NCBI GenBank assembly: GCA_902806095.1
Contig: CADCVF010000079.1
Location: forward strand, 1 to 60,240
Source: an uncultured Rubrobacteraceae bacterium
GTDB lineage: Bacteria; Actinomycetota; Rubrobacteria; Rubrobacterales; Rubrobacteraceae
Direction of reading: 5' to 3'
DNA: 60,240 nucleotides
Shown here: positions 25,154-34,964 of the stretch, piece by piece
Layout of the letters: each line of letters begins with the position of its first letter
Position numbering within the stretch: the stretch's first letter is position 1
Notes under the pieces: model-generated
Told to the model about the DNA's origin: nothing
The model's input: the letters and a program-made list of their open reading frames with translations, nothing else
The model's database searches: none
Made by a program: the position numbers and the translations under genes

Positions 25154-26143
25154 ATGAAGGCAATCGTCCGGAACACCTACGGCCCACCCGATGTCCTGGA
25201 ACTCAGGGACATCGACAAGCCCCAGATAGGAGACGACCAGGTGCTGGTACGCGTTCACGCGGCTGGAGTGGGTCGAGACGTCTGGCACGTCATGACGGGT
25301 CTACCTTACCCGATACGCCTCGCGGGCTACGGGCTCCGCGCGCCCACGAACCCCGTCATCGGCTCGGACGTAGCCGGGGTCGTGGAGGAGGTAGGCAAGA
25401 ATGTGAGCAGGTTCCAACCTGGGGATGAGGTGTTCGGCATCGGAAAGGGCTCGTACGCCGAGTACGTGTGTGCTCGCGAGGACAAGCTCGCGCCCAAACC
25501 GGCGAACCTCACCTTCGAGCAGGCGGCGGTGGTCGCCATCTCCGGCATGACCGCCCTGCAAGGCCTACGCGATCACGGAAAGGTGCGCCAGGGGCAGAAC
25601 GTGTTGATTATCGGCGCGTCGGGCGGTGTGGGCACCTTTGCCGTGCAGATAGCCAAAGCGTTCGGCGCGCAGGTCACTGGCGTGTGCAGCACCACGAAGG
25701 TGGAGATGGTCAGATCCATCGGTGCGGATCATGTCATCGACTACAGGCGCGAGGACTTCGCCGAAGGAGAGCAGCGCTACGATCTGATCCTGGACATCGG
25801 TGGGAACTCGACGTTGGCACGTCTCCGGCGCGCCCTCACCCCCGAGGGAACCCTCATCATCACCGGAGGCGAAGGGGGAGGACGGTGGCTCGGAGGCACC
25901 GATCGCCAGATCCGCGCGCTCGTGCTGTCCCGGTTCGTGGGCCAGAAGCTGGGCACGTTCATCTCGTCGGAGAACCACGAGGACATGATCGTCCTCAAGG
26001 ACCTCATCGAAGCCGGCAAGGTCACGCCGGTCATCGACAGGACGTACCCACTGAGCGAGGTCCCCGGGGCAATTCGGTATCTCGAAGAAGGACACGCTAG
26101 AGGAAAAGTAGCAATTACCTTGGAAAACGACGACAGAGCCTGA
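25154..26143 (+). CDS. NAD(P)-dependent zinc-less alcohol dehydrogenase / quinone oxidoreductase
   Basis: About 329 residues from ATG 25154, preceded by GGAGGAGGAAA. It is an MDR-superfamily enzyme: the GroES-like N-terminal domain (MKAIVRNTYGPPDVLELRDI, NPVIGSDVAGVVEEVGKNVS) leads into a Rossmann domain with GASGGVGTFAVQIAKAFGA. The zinc-binding residues of true alcohol dehydrogenases are absent, which favours a quinone or enone reductase using NADPH. The C-terminal LIEAGKVTPVIDRTYPLSEV is typical. The longer frame from 25037 overlaps DUF4386 and is not supported. It may be co-transcribed with DUF4386 (97 bp apart). Confidence 0.88.
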   Translation: MKAIVRNTYGPPDVLELRDIDKPQIGDDQVLVRVHAAGVGRDVWHVMTGLPYPIRLAGYGLRAPTNPVIGSDVAGVVEEVGKNVSRFQPGDEVFGIGKGSYAEYVCAREDKLAPKPANLTFEQAAVVAISGMTALQGLRDHGKVRQGQNVLIIGASGGVGTFAVQIAKAFGAQVTGVCSTTKVEMVRSIGADHVIDYRREDFAEGEQRYDLILDIGGNSTLARLRRALTPEGTLIITGGEGGGRWLGGTDRQIRALVLSRFVGQKLGTFISSENHEDMIVLKDLIEAGKVTPVIDRTYPLSEVPGAIRYLEEGHARGKVAITLENDDRA

Positions 26144-26480
26144 CCAGGCGCACCCGCTGCTATTACGTTGCGCTTCGTGGCAGCGGGTGTCATCGTCTCG
26201 GAGCCCCTCGGCGACCTTCCCGGGGTATGGAACGAAGTGCCAGAATCGAGCTACGGCGTCGTACGAGAGGGAAAGGATGAGTTGCACCCGTTCCGGCCTC
26301 GATGAAAAATGCCAGGCTCGACCCGGGCCCGAGATAAAGCACCCTATTGCGAGAACATCCGCGATGTCAGCAAGTACGACGTCGCCGTCGTCGGAGCCAG
26401 GCGGGCTGATGTGTCCCCGACCTGTGTGTTGGGGCCCGTGCAAGGCGGACCAGGGCGCGAAGCCCTGGTCCGGGCTACAC

Positions 26481-27965
26481 TCAGGTTTCCTGGTTCGCTC
26501 CCATAGAGGAGTCCTGGTTGGCCAGTTTACTATGGCTCCTGCTGTAGCCGAAGTAGATCACGAGCCCTATGCCCATCCAGACCAGGAACCTCCCCCAGGT
26601 GCCGATGGTAAGAAAACCCATGAGGAAGAGGCACGAGATGACGGCGAGTATAGGCACAACAGGGTAGCCTGGCACCTTGAACGCCCGGGGGAGATCCGGC
26701 CGCGTCCGCCGGAGGACGATGACCCCGATGGAGACAAGCACGAAGGCGGCGAGCGTGCCGATGTTCACGAGCTCCCCGAGCGTCACCAGCGGGAGGAAGA
26801 ACGCGAGGAGCGCCGCGACGATGCCGGTTATGATCGTGATCCTGTACGGCGTGCGGAAGGTGGAATGGACCCGCGAGAACCAAAGCGGCAGCAGATTGTC
26901 CCTGCTCATGGCGAAGGCCACCCGACTCTGGCCGAGCACCAGGATCATCACTACCACCGTGAGTCCGATGAGGATCGCCAAAGAGACGATCAGCTGCGCT
27001 GCTGGGAAGGGCGTCGCTTCGAGGGCCGTAGCTGCTGGGGCCGCCGTAGCAAGCGTGTCGTAGGGCACGAGTCCCGTAAAGACGATGGAGGCCAGGACGT
27101 AGAAGACCGTGCAGATCGCCAGAGAGCCAAGGATGGCGATGGGCAGGTCTCTCTGCGGGTTGCGCGCCTCCTCTGAAGTGGTGGCCACGATGTCGAAACC
27201 TATGTAGGCGAAGAAGACCAGCGCCGCCGCCGTGAAGATGCCTGTCACGCCGTATATTGTGTCTATCCCCAAGAGGCTCGGTAGGAGGTAGACCTGGAGC
27301 TCCTCCCCACCCGGCTTCGCCGGCGGGATGAAGGGCGTGAGGTTGGCCGTCGATATGAAGAATATCCCGAAGCCAATGATGAAAATCGTGACGAGGATCT
27401 TGAGCGTTGTGATCACCGAGTTGAACTGAGAGCTTAGCTTTATCCCTATAACCAAGATGGTCGTCACGAGCGCTATCACGATCAGCGATATGAAATCGTG
27501 GGACGGTCCACCGCCAGGAGCGGCGTAGAGCCAGGTCGGCAGTGTTATACCGATGATCTCGAAGACGCTAACGAAGTACCCCGACCAGCCCTTCGCCACC
27601 GTTGCGGCACCCAGGGTGAACTCAAGGATAAGGTCCCACCCGATCAGCCACGCTATGAACTCCCCCAAGGAGGCATAGGAGAAAGTGTATGCGCTTCCGG
27701 CTACGGGCACGGTCGAGGCGAACTCCGCGTAGCAGAGGGCAGCCAGGGCGCAAACTATGCCGCCTACGACGTACGACAGCGCCACTGCAGGCCCAGCGTA
27801 GCCGGCTGCGGCCTCGCCGGTCAGAACGAAGAGCCCGGTGCCGATGATCACCCCGATACCGAACAGGGTTAGATCCAGTGGCCCCAGCGCCTTGCGTAGC
27901 TTGAACTCAGGATCCTCTGTATCCTGGATGGACTGCTCGATGGACTTGGTTCGCATGATCCCCAT
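26481..27965 (-). CDS. APC-family amino-acid permease
   Basis: 494 residues with about 12-14 membrane helices. The N-terminal signature LRKALGPLDLTLFGIGVIIG then GTGLFVLTGEAAAGYAGPAV is the APC-superfamily substrate loop of the cationic amino-acid transporter type (YfnA-like). FFAYIGFDIVATTSEEARNP and DLPIAILGSLAIC continue the family pattern. It imports amino acids with cations across the inner membrane. ATG 27965 has AAAGGGGA upstream; an in-frame ATG at 27956 is an alternative. It is monocistronic, 121 bp before the antiporter gene stop. Confidence 0.92.
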   Translation of the reverse strand: MGIMRTKSIEQSIQDTEDPEFKLRKALGPLDLTLFGIGVIIGTGLFVLTGEAAAGYAGPAVALSYVVGGIVCALAALCYAEFASTVPVAGSAYTFSYASLGEFIAWLIGWDLILEFTLGAATVAKGWSGYFVSVFEIIGITLPTWLYAAPGGGPSHDFISLIVIALVTTILVIGIKLSSQFNSVITTLKILVTIFIIGFGIFFISTANLTPFIPPAKPGGEELQVYLLPSLLGIDTIYGVTGIFTAAALVFFAYIGFDIVATTSEEARNPQRDLPIAILGSLAICTVFYVLASIVFTGLVPYDTLATAAPAATALEATPFPAAQLIVSLAILIGLTVVVMILVLGQSRVAFAMSRDNLLPLWFSRVHSTFRTPYRITIITGIVAALLAFFLPLVTLGELVNIGTLAAFVLVSIGVIVLRRTRPDLPRAFKVPGYPVVPILAVISCLFLMGFLTIGTWGRFLVWMGIGLVIYFGYSRSHSKLANQDSSMGANQET

Positions 27966-28086
27966 ATTCGTCCCCTTTCAGGTCCCGCGTACGATCCCTA
28001 AACCCTCGCTACGTGGACATTCTACAAGTTTCTACCTTCTTGTGCTGTACAGAGCAACTTGCACGAGGAAAAGCCGGCGTGGTCCC

Positions 28087-30144
28087 TCAGCGGTCCTGCG
28101 TTCCTCTGGCGACTTCGGGGCTATCATCGGCATTCGCTCCTGCGATGGTTCGGAAGGCCGCCCGCTGCTCCGGGGTACCGAGGACGCCGACCGCGTCGCC
28201 GGCCTGGAGTGCCAAATCCGCCCCTGGGTTCGGGATCACCTCGTCCCCACGCACGACAGCAAGGATAGACGCCCCGGTTTCGCTCCTCACACCGAGGTCC
28301 CCTATCGTGCGGCCGAGCTGGGTACTTCCTGTGAGGGTTTCGCTCTCATCTTCCTCAAGAGCTTGTCCCTCGGGCAGCCTTACCCACTCTACTTCGATCG
28401 CCTGCGAGGCCTGCCGCAGCCTCGCGTAGAGTCCGTCGCCGCCTTCGTTTGCGGTCCCCTCTCCGAAGATGGGCGCGTACAGCTCGCGCCTTACGCCGTC
28501 GGCGAAGTTCTGGGCCTCCTCCGCCGCGACCCCGAAGCGCGCGAGGGCCTGGCGCGCCAACTCCAGGCCGGCCTCTAGCTCCGGCTGTACCGCTTCGTAG
28601 ACGCCGAGGCGGCCTAGATCTTCCAGTTGGCCGGCGTTCTCGGCCCTGACCAGGAGGTCGACGTCTGGGGCGAGGCCCCGCACCCTTTCGACGGCGAGCC
28701 TGGCCGCTATGGCATCGGGGATGGTCAGCACCGTGATTCGAGCCCGAGAGATCCCCGCGGCCTCGAGGACGGGTACGGCCACAGCGTCGCCATAAACGGT
28801 GGGGAAGCCAGCCGCCTTCGCTTCGTCGGCGCGGTCGGGATTGGCCTCCACGACGACGAAAGGCTTGTCGAGCCTGTGGAGCAGCCTGGCTACGAAGGAT
28901 CCAACCCTACCGAACCCGGCGACGACGGCGTGGTCTGTGAGCCCTCCTTCAGGCAGGTTGAAGGTTTGTAGAGGCTCTCTTGGAAACCTCCGCCGGTAAC
29001 GGCCGTAGAGAACCGGCGCGAGCCGGGCTGCCAGGGGGGTGAGGCCCATCGTGACGGCTGCTGTGGCGAGCACGAGCGAGTAGGTCTCCTGGGAAATGGC
29101 GTCTGCGCTGATCCCCTCCCTGGCTAGCAAGAACGAGAACTCCCCGACCTGAAAGAGGCCCAATCCCACAGCGAATGGGACTATGTTGCCGTAGCCGAAG
29201 ACCCTGGTGAGACCCCCGAAGATAAGACCCTTCACAATGAGGACGAGCGCCACGACGAGCACGATGGTCCCGAACCTCGCCCACAGGAAGGAAGGGTCGA
29301 TCAGGAGCCCGACGGAGACGAAGAAGATCATGGCGAAGACATCGCGCAAGGGCTCGACCTCGGCCAATGCCTGGTGGCTGTAGTCCGATTGGGAGAGGAC
29401 CATCCCGGCCACGAATGCTCCGAAGGCGAAAGAGAGCCCGAAGAGGTATGTCGCGTACCCGACACCGACGCCTATGGCAACCACGGAGACCAGAAACAGC
29501 TCGCGTGAGCCCCAGGCCGCCAGCCTCGCCAAAAGCAACGGTAGGACCCTTGAGCCGAATAGCAGCATGGCGGCGATGAACGCCGCTGCCTTGAGGACCG
29601 CCAGGCCGAGTTCGGGAAGACCTTCCCTTATGTTCTCCAGAACAGGCAGAACGGTCAGTAGCGGTACGATGGCGAGGTCCTGGACGATGAGCATCCCGAC
29701 CATCACCCTCGCCGACAGGGTGCCAAGGACCCCCTGCTCGCCCAGGGTCTTGAGGACCACAGCGGTGCTCGAGAGCGAGAACAAGGCCCCGAGCCAAACC
29801 GACTCGACCCAACCCAGGTCCAGGAGGAGGCGGCCCACCCCGTACCCAAAGGTGATCGTAAGTACCAACTGCAATGGGGTGCCCAAAAGGGCGACGCGTC
29901 GCACGGGCGCGAGTTCCCGCAGGGAGAAGTGTAGACCGATTGTGAACAGGAGGAGCGCAACCCCGATCTCGGCCAATAACTCTATCTCGTGTACATTCCC
30001 GACCGTAGGGCCGAAGGTGTTGGGCCCGACGAGTACGCCAGCGGCGATGTAGCCGAGGATCAGGGGCAGCCTGAGCCAACGGGCCACTATTCCTCCCAGG
30101 AGGGCAGCCACCAGGATGAGCGCTATGTCGCCAGCGATCCCCAA
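28087..30144 (-). CDS. CPA2-family cation/proton antiporter with RCK (TrkA) domains
   Basis: 685 residues. Residues 1-375 are a 12-13-helix Na+/H+-exchanger fold ([55 protein letters not shown]). A TrkA-N/RCK domain follows with a NAD-type loop [19 protein letters not shown] and an acidic ligand in [14 protein letters not shown] TrkA-C domain ends it ([20 protein letters not shown]). This is the KefB/C or YbaL-like architecture: K+ or Na+ efflux coupled to proton entry, gated by nucleotide. It begins with TTG 30144 after AGGCAGGA. Confidence 0.92.
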   Translation of the reverse strand: MGIAGDIALILVAALLGGIVARWLRLPLILGYIAAGVLVGPNTFGPTVGNVHEIELLAEIGVALLLFTIGLHFSLRELAPVRRVALLGTPLQLVLTITFGYGVGRLLLDLGWVESVWLGALFSLSSTAVVLKTLGEQGVLGTLSARVMVGMLIVQDLAIVPLLTVLPVLENIREGLPELGLAVLKAAAFIAAMLLFGSRVLPLLLARLAAWGSRELFLVSVVAIGVGVGYATYLFGLSFAFGAFVAGMVLSQSDYSHQALAEVEPLRDVFAMIFFVSVGLLIDPSFLWARFGTIVLVVALVLIVKGLIFGGLTRVFGYGNIVPFAVGLGLFQVGEFSFLLAREGISADAISQETYSLVLATAAVTMGLTPLAARLAPVLYGRYRRRFPREPLQTFNLPEGGLTDHAVVAGFGRVGSFVARLLHRLDKPFVVVEANPDRADEAKAAGFPTVYGDAVAVPVLEAAGISRARITVLTIPDAIAARLAVERVRGLAPDVDLLVRAENAGQLEDLGRLGVYEAVQPELEAGLELARQALARFGVAAEEAQNFADGVRRELYAPIFGEGTANEGGDGLYARLRQASQAIEVEWVRLPEGQALEEDESETLTGSTQLGRTIGDLGVRSETGASILAVVRGDEVIPNPGADLALQAGDAVGVLGTPEQRAAFRTIAGANADDSPEVARGTQDR

Positions 30145-30250
30145 ATCCTGCCTTCACTTTACCACCGTCGATGAGTGGCACCGTCACGGAGCCGCGACGC
30201 ACTCGTACCCGCATGCCCGCCAGACCGGAACCGCGCACAGGATCACACGT

Positions 30251-30265
30251 AGGTCAGCCTGACCT
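30251..30265. promoter_or_regulatory. Palindromic site upstream of the antiporter gene
   Basis: AGGTCAG and CTGACCT arms with a single central base lie about 107 bp upstream of the antiporter start and about 155 bp past the end of the tetR gene. This looks like a dimeric regulator site. There is no further gene in 30145-30419. Confidence 0.35.
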
Positions 30266-30419
30266 CGCTGGTCCCGGTAAAGGAGGGTGCTATATTGCGC
30301 TGTGGAAAGGCTAGCAAAGGGTTAGAGAAAGCTCCGAGCTCGGGACGAGTGTGGCTTGGCCTGAGCTCTTCCATCTGAGACGGCGAGGACCGCCTGGGCG
30401 GGGAAATCGGGGTGGGTCA

Positions 30420-31010
30420 CTAGCGCCACCGGGCGTCGATCAGTTCCAGTGCCAGGGATCTCGCCACACCGAGGGGCTCGCGGCTGCGGCGCATCGCCGC
30501 CGTCGCGGCGGCACCCTCGAGCAACAGCAGCAGCCGCTCCGCGAGAATCCTGGGCTCCTCGAACCCAGCCTCGTTCGCCAGGACGGCCAGGTGCTCCTCG
30601 ATCCCCTCCTTGTGCCCCCTGGCGACCACCCGAGCCGGGTGGTCGGGGTCGGGGATCTCGGCCACCGCGTTGGCGAACGCACAACCCCGAAAATCTTGCC
30701 CCACCAACCACTCCTCGTATGCTTCGAAGACCGCAAGGAGCTTCTCCCTGGGCTCGTCTACAGCTTCGGTTACGCCTTGCAAGTACGCCTTCCACCTCTC
30801 GTCGCGGCGACGGAGGTACTCGGCGACGAGCCCGTCCTTGCCCCCGAATCGGTTGTAGAGCGTCCTCTTGGAGACCCCCGCCCTCTCCGAGACTGTGTCC
30901 ACGCCCACTGCCCTTATGCCCTCCCTGTAGAAAAGGTCGGAAGCCGCTCCCAATAGCCGCTCCGCCCCAGGCCTCCTCCGCGTCGAACGTACTTCTTCTC
31001 CATCTGCCAT
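30420..31010 (-). CDS. TetR/AcrR-family transcriptional repressor
   Basis: 196 residues from ATG 31010 (GAAGGGGCAG just before it); GTG 31043 is a longer alternative. The N-terminal helix-turn-helix is clear: RLLGAASDLFYREGIRAVGV, DTVSERAGVSKRTLYNRFGG, KDGLVAEYLRRR. The ligand-binding half is helical, with QDFRGCAFANAVAEIPDPDH as in the YcdC/QacR-like 'C-terminal' subfamily. It is divergent from an MFS transporter with strong palindromic operators in between, so it most likely represses that transporter and itself. Confidence 0.9.
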   Translation of the reverse strand: MADGEEVRSTRRRPGAERLLGAASDLFYREGIRAVGVDTVSERAGVSKRTLYNRFGGKDGLVAEYLRRRDERWKAYLQGVTEAVDEPREKLLAVFEAYEEWLVGQDFRGCAFANAVAEIPDPDHPARVVARGHKEGIEEHLAVLANEAGFEEPRILAERLLLLLEGAAATAAMRRSREPLGVARSLALELIDARWR

Positions 31011-31054
31011 CTGCCCCTTCTCCCGATCCTCACAACTCTTCACGTTCCAACCCC

Positions 31055-31083
31055 TTGATTATACAGGTCTGTGTACCTATAAT
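31055..31083 (+). promoter_or_regulatory. Promoter for the MFS gene
   Basis: TTGATT (31055-31060), a 17-bp spacer and TATAAT (31078-31083) form a good vegetative-type promoter pointing towards the MFS gene. The spacer holds TACAGGTCTGTGTA, a near-copy of the palindrome just downstream, so repressor binding would block it. Confidence 0.65.
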
Positions 31084-31091
31084 CCTCTCCT

Positions 31092-31113
31092 AACTACACA
31101 GATCTGTGTAGTT
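31092..31113. promoter_or_regulatory. Perfect 22-bp palindromic operator (probable TetR site)
   Basis: The arms AACTACACAGA and TCTGTGTAGTT are exact reverse complements with no spacer. The site sits 8 bp downstream of the -10 box and between the divergent tetR and MFS genes. It is the expected size and symmetry for a TetR dimer pair. Confidence 0.75.
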
Positions 31114-31353
31114 GGCGTCGATAGACCGGAGAGGTGGTTGGGTGAACGGGGCGTTTGGGAAGCTCGTTAGGATCACGAGGAGGTTCGTCCGCTTCGTCGA
31201 AGAGGTGGACTGCGGCATCGCTGTGGGACGCGGCTACGCCTCGGTCGGGAAGAACACGCGGAGGGGGCGCGGGGCGTCACGAACTCGCGGGGCGTGGAGC
31301 GCGGACGGCGGGCGGGCGTGTACGGGCCCATCGGGCGGGAAGGCGGGGTAGCG

Positions 31354-32622
31354 GTGGGCGGGCCTGAGTCAGGTGCGGGGGGGCTGGTCCCACGTGGTGA
31401 GGAGGGGATTGCGTGGCTGGTGGCACCGGGGCTGGCTTTGATCGCCGTCACCTACGGCCTCGCCCGTTTCGCTTACGGTCTCTTCCTGCCGCAGATGCGC
31501 GAGGCTTTCGATCTTTCCCCTTCACTGCTGGGAGCGATCGGAGCAGGGTCTTATCTCGCTTACTGCGTCGCGGTCATCATCTCCTTGGTCTACACGTCGA
31601 GGACGGGGCCGCGATGGATGGCGGTCGGCGCGGGCGCGGTGGCGGTCGTGGGCATGGCCATCGTGGCAGGTGCGCCTGCCGCGTGGGTATTGGCGCTTGG
31701 GATAGTGGTTGGCGGCAGCAGCACGGGACTCGCCTCCCCGCCGATGGGGGAGGCTGTTGCGCGTTCGATCCGCAACGGCCTGCAGGACAGGGCCAACGCC
31801 CTCATAAACAGCGGCACCAGTGTGGGGGTGGCGCTCTCAGGGCCTGCGGCGCTGCTGTTGACCGGGCAGTGGAGGCTAGCGTGGGCCGCGTTCGCGCTCG
31901 TGGGACTCGCCGTCCTGGTGTGGAACGCCGTTGTGATGCCTCGCGAGACCATGGCAGAACAGGTCGAGGACGAAAAACGTGAACCGGACGAAGACGGTGC
32001 CGAGGCAGGCAATGGTTCGGGGAGAACTCGCGCGTCCTTCTCTTACCTGATGGGCGCCCGCGCGCGACCGCGTTCTGTGCCGCTTTTCATGGCCGCCTTC
32101 GGAGTGGGCTTCGCCAGCGCCGTGTACTGGACTTTTTCGCGCGACCTCGTGGTGCAGGTGGGGGGTCTCGGGCAGACGGGGTCCACGCTTTTCTGGACGG
32201 TGATCGGGATCTCCGGGCTTGCCGGTGGTGCTGCGGGAGATCTGGTGCGGCGCTTGGGGCTCACGGCCGTGTTGCGGGGCGCGCTCGTTTCGATGGCCGC
32301 CTCGATGGCTCTGCTCGGCGTCTCGCCCGGCGTGATTCCTCTGGCTTACACCAGCGCGGCACTCTTCGGTTCGACCTACATCCTGCTCACCGGCGTGGTC
32401 CTGGTGTGGTCGGTTAGTGTCTTTCGAGAAAGACCATCCGCCGGGCTAGGAGCCGGGTTTCTCCTGATCGCGGTGGGACAGGTGGTCGGTTCTCCCGTAG
32501 CCGGAGCCCTGGCGGGAACGACGAGCCCGACCACCGCGTTCTTCTCCTTCGCAGGCGTGGCCGTGCTCACCGCCTTGGTGAGGCCGCACCCCGACCTACA
32601 GGTCCTCCAGGTAAGAGAATAA
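31354..32622 (+). CDS. MFS transporter (YbfB/YjiJ-like), likely TetR-regulated
   Basis: About 422 residues with 12 membrane helices. The start AWLVAPGLALIAVTYGLARF then AYGLFLPQMREAFDLSPSLL is the 'YGLGRFAYGLLLP' pattern of the YbfB/YjiJ MFS family. A charged central loop (VEDEKREPDEDGAEAGNGS) separates the halves. The start is uncertain: GTG 31354 after GGAAGGCGGGG is preferred, but the frame is open to 31294. The 270 bp between promoter and gene are extremely GC-rich and contain a possible leader ORF at 31142. The substrate is unknown; efflux of the TetR ligand is the natural inference. Confidence 0.82.
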   Translation: MGGPESGAGGLVPRGEEGIAWLVAPGLALIAVTYGLARFAYGLFLPQMREAFDLSPSLLGAIGAGSYLAYCVAVIISLVYTSRTGPRWMAVGAGAVAVVGMAIVAGAPAAWVLALGIVVGGSSTGLASPPMGEAVARSIRNGLQDRANALINSGTSVGVALSGPAALLLTGQWRLAWAAFALVGLAVLVWNAVVMPRETMAEQVEDEKREPDEDGAEAGNGSGRTRASFSYLMGARARPRSVPLFMAAFGVGFASAVYWTFSRDLVVQVGGLGQTGSTLFWTVIGISGLAGGAAGDLVRRLGLTAVLRGALVSMAASMALLGVSPGVIPLAYTSAALFGSTYILLTGVVLVWSVSVFRERPSAGLGAGFLLIAVGQVVGSPVAGALAGTTSPTTAFFSFAGVAVLTALVRPHPDLQVLQVRE

Positions 32623-32693
32623 CCACGGCGGCTGCGAGGTGCCCATCGGCGCGTTTGCCATGTGCCGCGTGCTGAGCGAGAATGCGCGGGCGC

Positions 32694-33373
32694 ATGGGCG
32701 AGGCTGACACTATCAGGGGCGTGTGGCTGGCGGCCCTGGCGATGTTCTGGAGGTACCCTCTGGCGTGCTCGCGCCGGCCGTGGCGCTCGGTGCCCTCGGG
32801 GAAGTCCCGGCCTACCTCATCGATGGTCGACCCCTGCTGGACCAGGTTCTTACTCTGGTGTCCGCCTACATCGCCTACTACCTCTACCTGGCGTACGCTG
32901 AGGGGCTCGTCAGAAAGGCCCAAGGCGGAGAGCAGCGCCTCGGCTTTCGTGGGGTGCTCGACGACCTGATCGGGGCCGCGCCCTTCGTCCCGAGCGTCCT
33001 CGTTGCCGCGTTGATCTCACTCTCAGTCACCACCATTGCGACCGGCCTGCTTGTGATCCCGGGGATGTGGCTGTACACGCGCTGGGCGCTGGCCACACCT
33101 GTGATCCGTAAGGAAGGCATCGGGCCCCTCGCAGCGACCCGACGCAGCAACGAGCTCGTCCGCGGTCACTTCTGGTTCGTGTTCATGACGGCGACCGTAG
33201 CCTATTATCTGGAAGGAGTGGTGATCCACGAGGGCGCGCTGGCTGCCGGGTCGGTCACAGATTCGCAGACCTGGGGGGCATGGGTGGGAGGTTCTATCGC
33301 GGCGACGCTGGTCGTGCCCCTGGCCGCCTTCGCAACCTCGCTGGCCCACTCGAGCGTCGCGAGGGGTGCGTAA
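32694..33373 (+). CDS. YciC/GlpQ-membrane-domain-like integral membrane protein, probable frameshift
   Basis: From about 32770 to 33373 a clean frame encodes about five membrane helices (VLAPAVALGALGEVPAYLI, LTLVSAYIAYYLYLAYAEGL, VLVAALISLSVTTIATGLLV, then the RWALATPVIRKEGIGPLAATRRSNELVRG motif region). That last block, a loop before 'A-L-R-R-S-x-x-L-V-R-G', is typical of the YciC/DUF975/GlpQ-membrane-domain superfamily. The expected N-terminus (DTIRGVWLAALAMFWRYPLA) is in a different frame beginning at ATG 32682 or 32694. A single-base slip near 32760 would join them. An intact but shorter frame starts at GTG 32723. Confidence 0.65.
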
Positions 33374-33429
33374 ATCGAGGCTACAGGCACCAGGTCTCAG
33401 ATTTCGGGTAACGGGACGACCGGATCGGC

Positions 33430-33571
33430 CTATACGCGGTTTCTTGCCCGGGAGGTCTCGAGCAGACTCTCCTCCAGCCACGCTTTCGCCTCCGCGGCCT
33501 CCTCGCCTCTCCGGTCCGCCGCTAAGAACACGGGCATCGTGCCGAGATCGGGTGTGGCCTCCGGCTCGTAC
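33430..33571 (-). pseudogene. Possible remnant of a small acidic protein gene
   Basis: On the minus strand about 45 codons read EPEATPDLGTMPVFLAADRR then GEEAAEAKAWLEESLLETSR, ending at TAG 33430-33432. An in-frame stop precedes it. The codon bias is coding-like and both flanks are non-coding, so it looks like a gene fragment. It resembles nothing I can name. The rest of 33374-33778 shows nothing. Confidence 0.3.
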
Positions 33572-33778
33572 GAGATTTACTCATCTATTTCGGACTAGCG
33601 AATCCAGCCCTTGCCTGAGCTGAATATACGTTCATGTAACATGTCTCGGATGCCTTTCGTGTATCGTGCTCGCCATGACGGTTGGTGGAGGGCGATTGCC
33701 GGTAAAAGGCGTAGTTTGCAGGCGACGAAGCCGCGGTCGTTTTCGTCTGTTCGTCACGGGGACTGGCGGCCTTTCGTA

Positions 33779-34825
33779 ATGATGAACGGGTTCCGGCTTC
33801 GCCGCGGCGTACGCCGTGCCATGCTCACGTTTTTTCTAGCCGTTGTCTTGCTGAGTCTCATCCTACCCGCGCCGATGGCGCACGCTCTCCTCGACGAGCA
33901 GACGCGGGACGATGGTCCCGCGGACGCGACAGGCGCGAGCCCGACCACGCAAGAGATGGGCATCTACATCACCTCGTTGCGAGACTTCGATGTTGCGGAT
34001 GATTCGTTCGGGGTGGACTACTGGCTCTGGAGCGTCCACCCGCCCGAGACGGACCCGCTGGGCCACGTGGAGTTCGTGAACGCCAAGCAGGTCGACATCC
34101 GCCTCGATCGGGTGGCCGAGCGAGGCGAGGGGTCCTGGTCAAGGCAGAAGGTCAGGGCGACCGTGCTGCACGATTGGGACCTCAGCAATTTTCCCTTCGA
34201 CCGCCAGGCACTGCAGCTCGACTTGAGGCTCGCCGATTCGGGCGCGCTTGCTTACCGCCCGGACGAAGCCGAATCGGGCTACGGCGAGGACATCGCACCC
34301 GACGGGTGGCGCGTCACGGACTTCGAGATCCAGGAGCGCGCTGTCGAATACGCAACCACCTTCGGAGACCCCGACGCCTCCGGCGGCAGCAGCCAGGACC
34401 ATGTCATCGTCACGCTCCAGGTCGAACGCGAAAACGCGACCGGGTTCTTCAAGATGATCGCGGGGGTCTACGCCGCAATCGGGATCGGGTGCCTCTCTTT
34501 CCTGATGGTGCCCAATCAGCCGACGGTCTTCAGCGGGCGCATAACCTTGCTCGCGGCCTCCCTGTTCGCCATCGTCGTAAACCTGCAAGTCAGCGACGCG
34601 GTGCTTGGCTCCCTGGAAGAGGTAGCGTTGGTGCATAAGATACACATCCTGGCGATGGCCTACGTCTTCGTCGCGGCCCTGCTGGCTATAGTCTCGCGCA
34701 GTGGCTACGAGTCCGGACAGAAAGAGCTCGCAAAGCGCCGGGACCTGATCGGGCTCTTTGTGTTCGGCGTCTCCTTCGTGGTCTTCAACATAGCGCTGAT
34801 CGTCGCTGCAGCCGTCGCAGGCTGA
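33779..34825 (+). CDS. Prokaryotic pentameric ligand-gated ion channel (Cys-loop-type) homologue
   Basis: About 348 residues from ATG 33779 (the frame is open from 33611). A signal peptide (AMLTFFLAVVLLSLILPAP, cleavage after MAHA) leads to an extracellular beta-rich domain with DFDVADDSFGVDYWLWSV and the hallmark WDLSNFPFDRQALQLDLRL, equivalent to the YPFDSQ loop of GLIC. Four helices follow near residues 222-243, 255-271 (pore-lining, GRITLLAASLFAIVVNLQVS), 285-305 and 322-346. As in other bacterial members the two Cys of the animal Cys-loop are absent. It should form a cation or anion channel opened by a small ligand or protons. The gene is monocistronic. Confidence 0.75.
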   Translation: MMNGFRLRRGVRRAMLTFFLAVVLLSLILPAPMAHALLDEQTRDDGPADATGASPTTQEMGIYITSLRDFDVADDSFGVDYWLWSVHPPETDPLGHVEFVNAKQVDIRLDRVAERGEGSWSRQKVRATVLHDWDLSNFPFDRQALQLDLRLADSGALAYRPDEAESGYGEDIAPDGWRVTDFEIQERAVEYATTFGDPDASGGSSQDHVIVTLQVERENATGFFKMIAGVYAAIGIGCLSFLMVPNQPTVFSGRITLLAASLFAIVVNLQVSDAVLGSLEEVALVHKIHILAMAYVFVAALLAIVSRSGYESGQKELAKRRDLIGLFVFGVSFVVFNIALIVAAAVAG

Positions 34826-34964
34826 GACAAGGCACTTATGGTTCGAGCTCTGCGGCCCATCGCCGGATGGGCCGCTTCGTCTACGATCTCTACAGACTCA
34901 CCGACGAGGAGATCGGTATAGTAGAGGCAATGACGTAGCGAAGGACAAGAAGGAGGAGATCATC

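Noticed and set aside
31142-31351. Small plus-strand frame (VNGAFGKLVRITRRF...) with a fair ribosome site between the MFS promoter and the MFS gene
   Set aside because: It turns into Gly/Arg/Ser-rich sequence and resembles no protein; it may be only a leader. Not listed as a gene.
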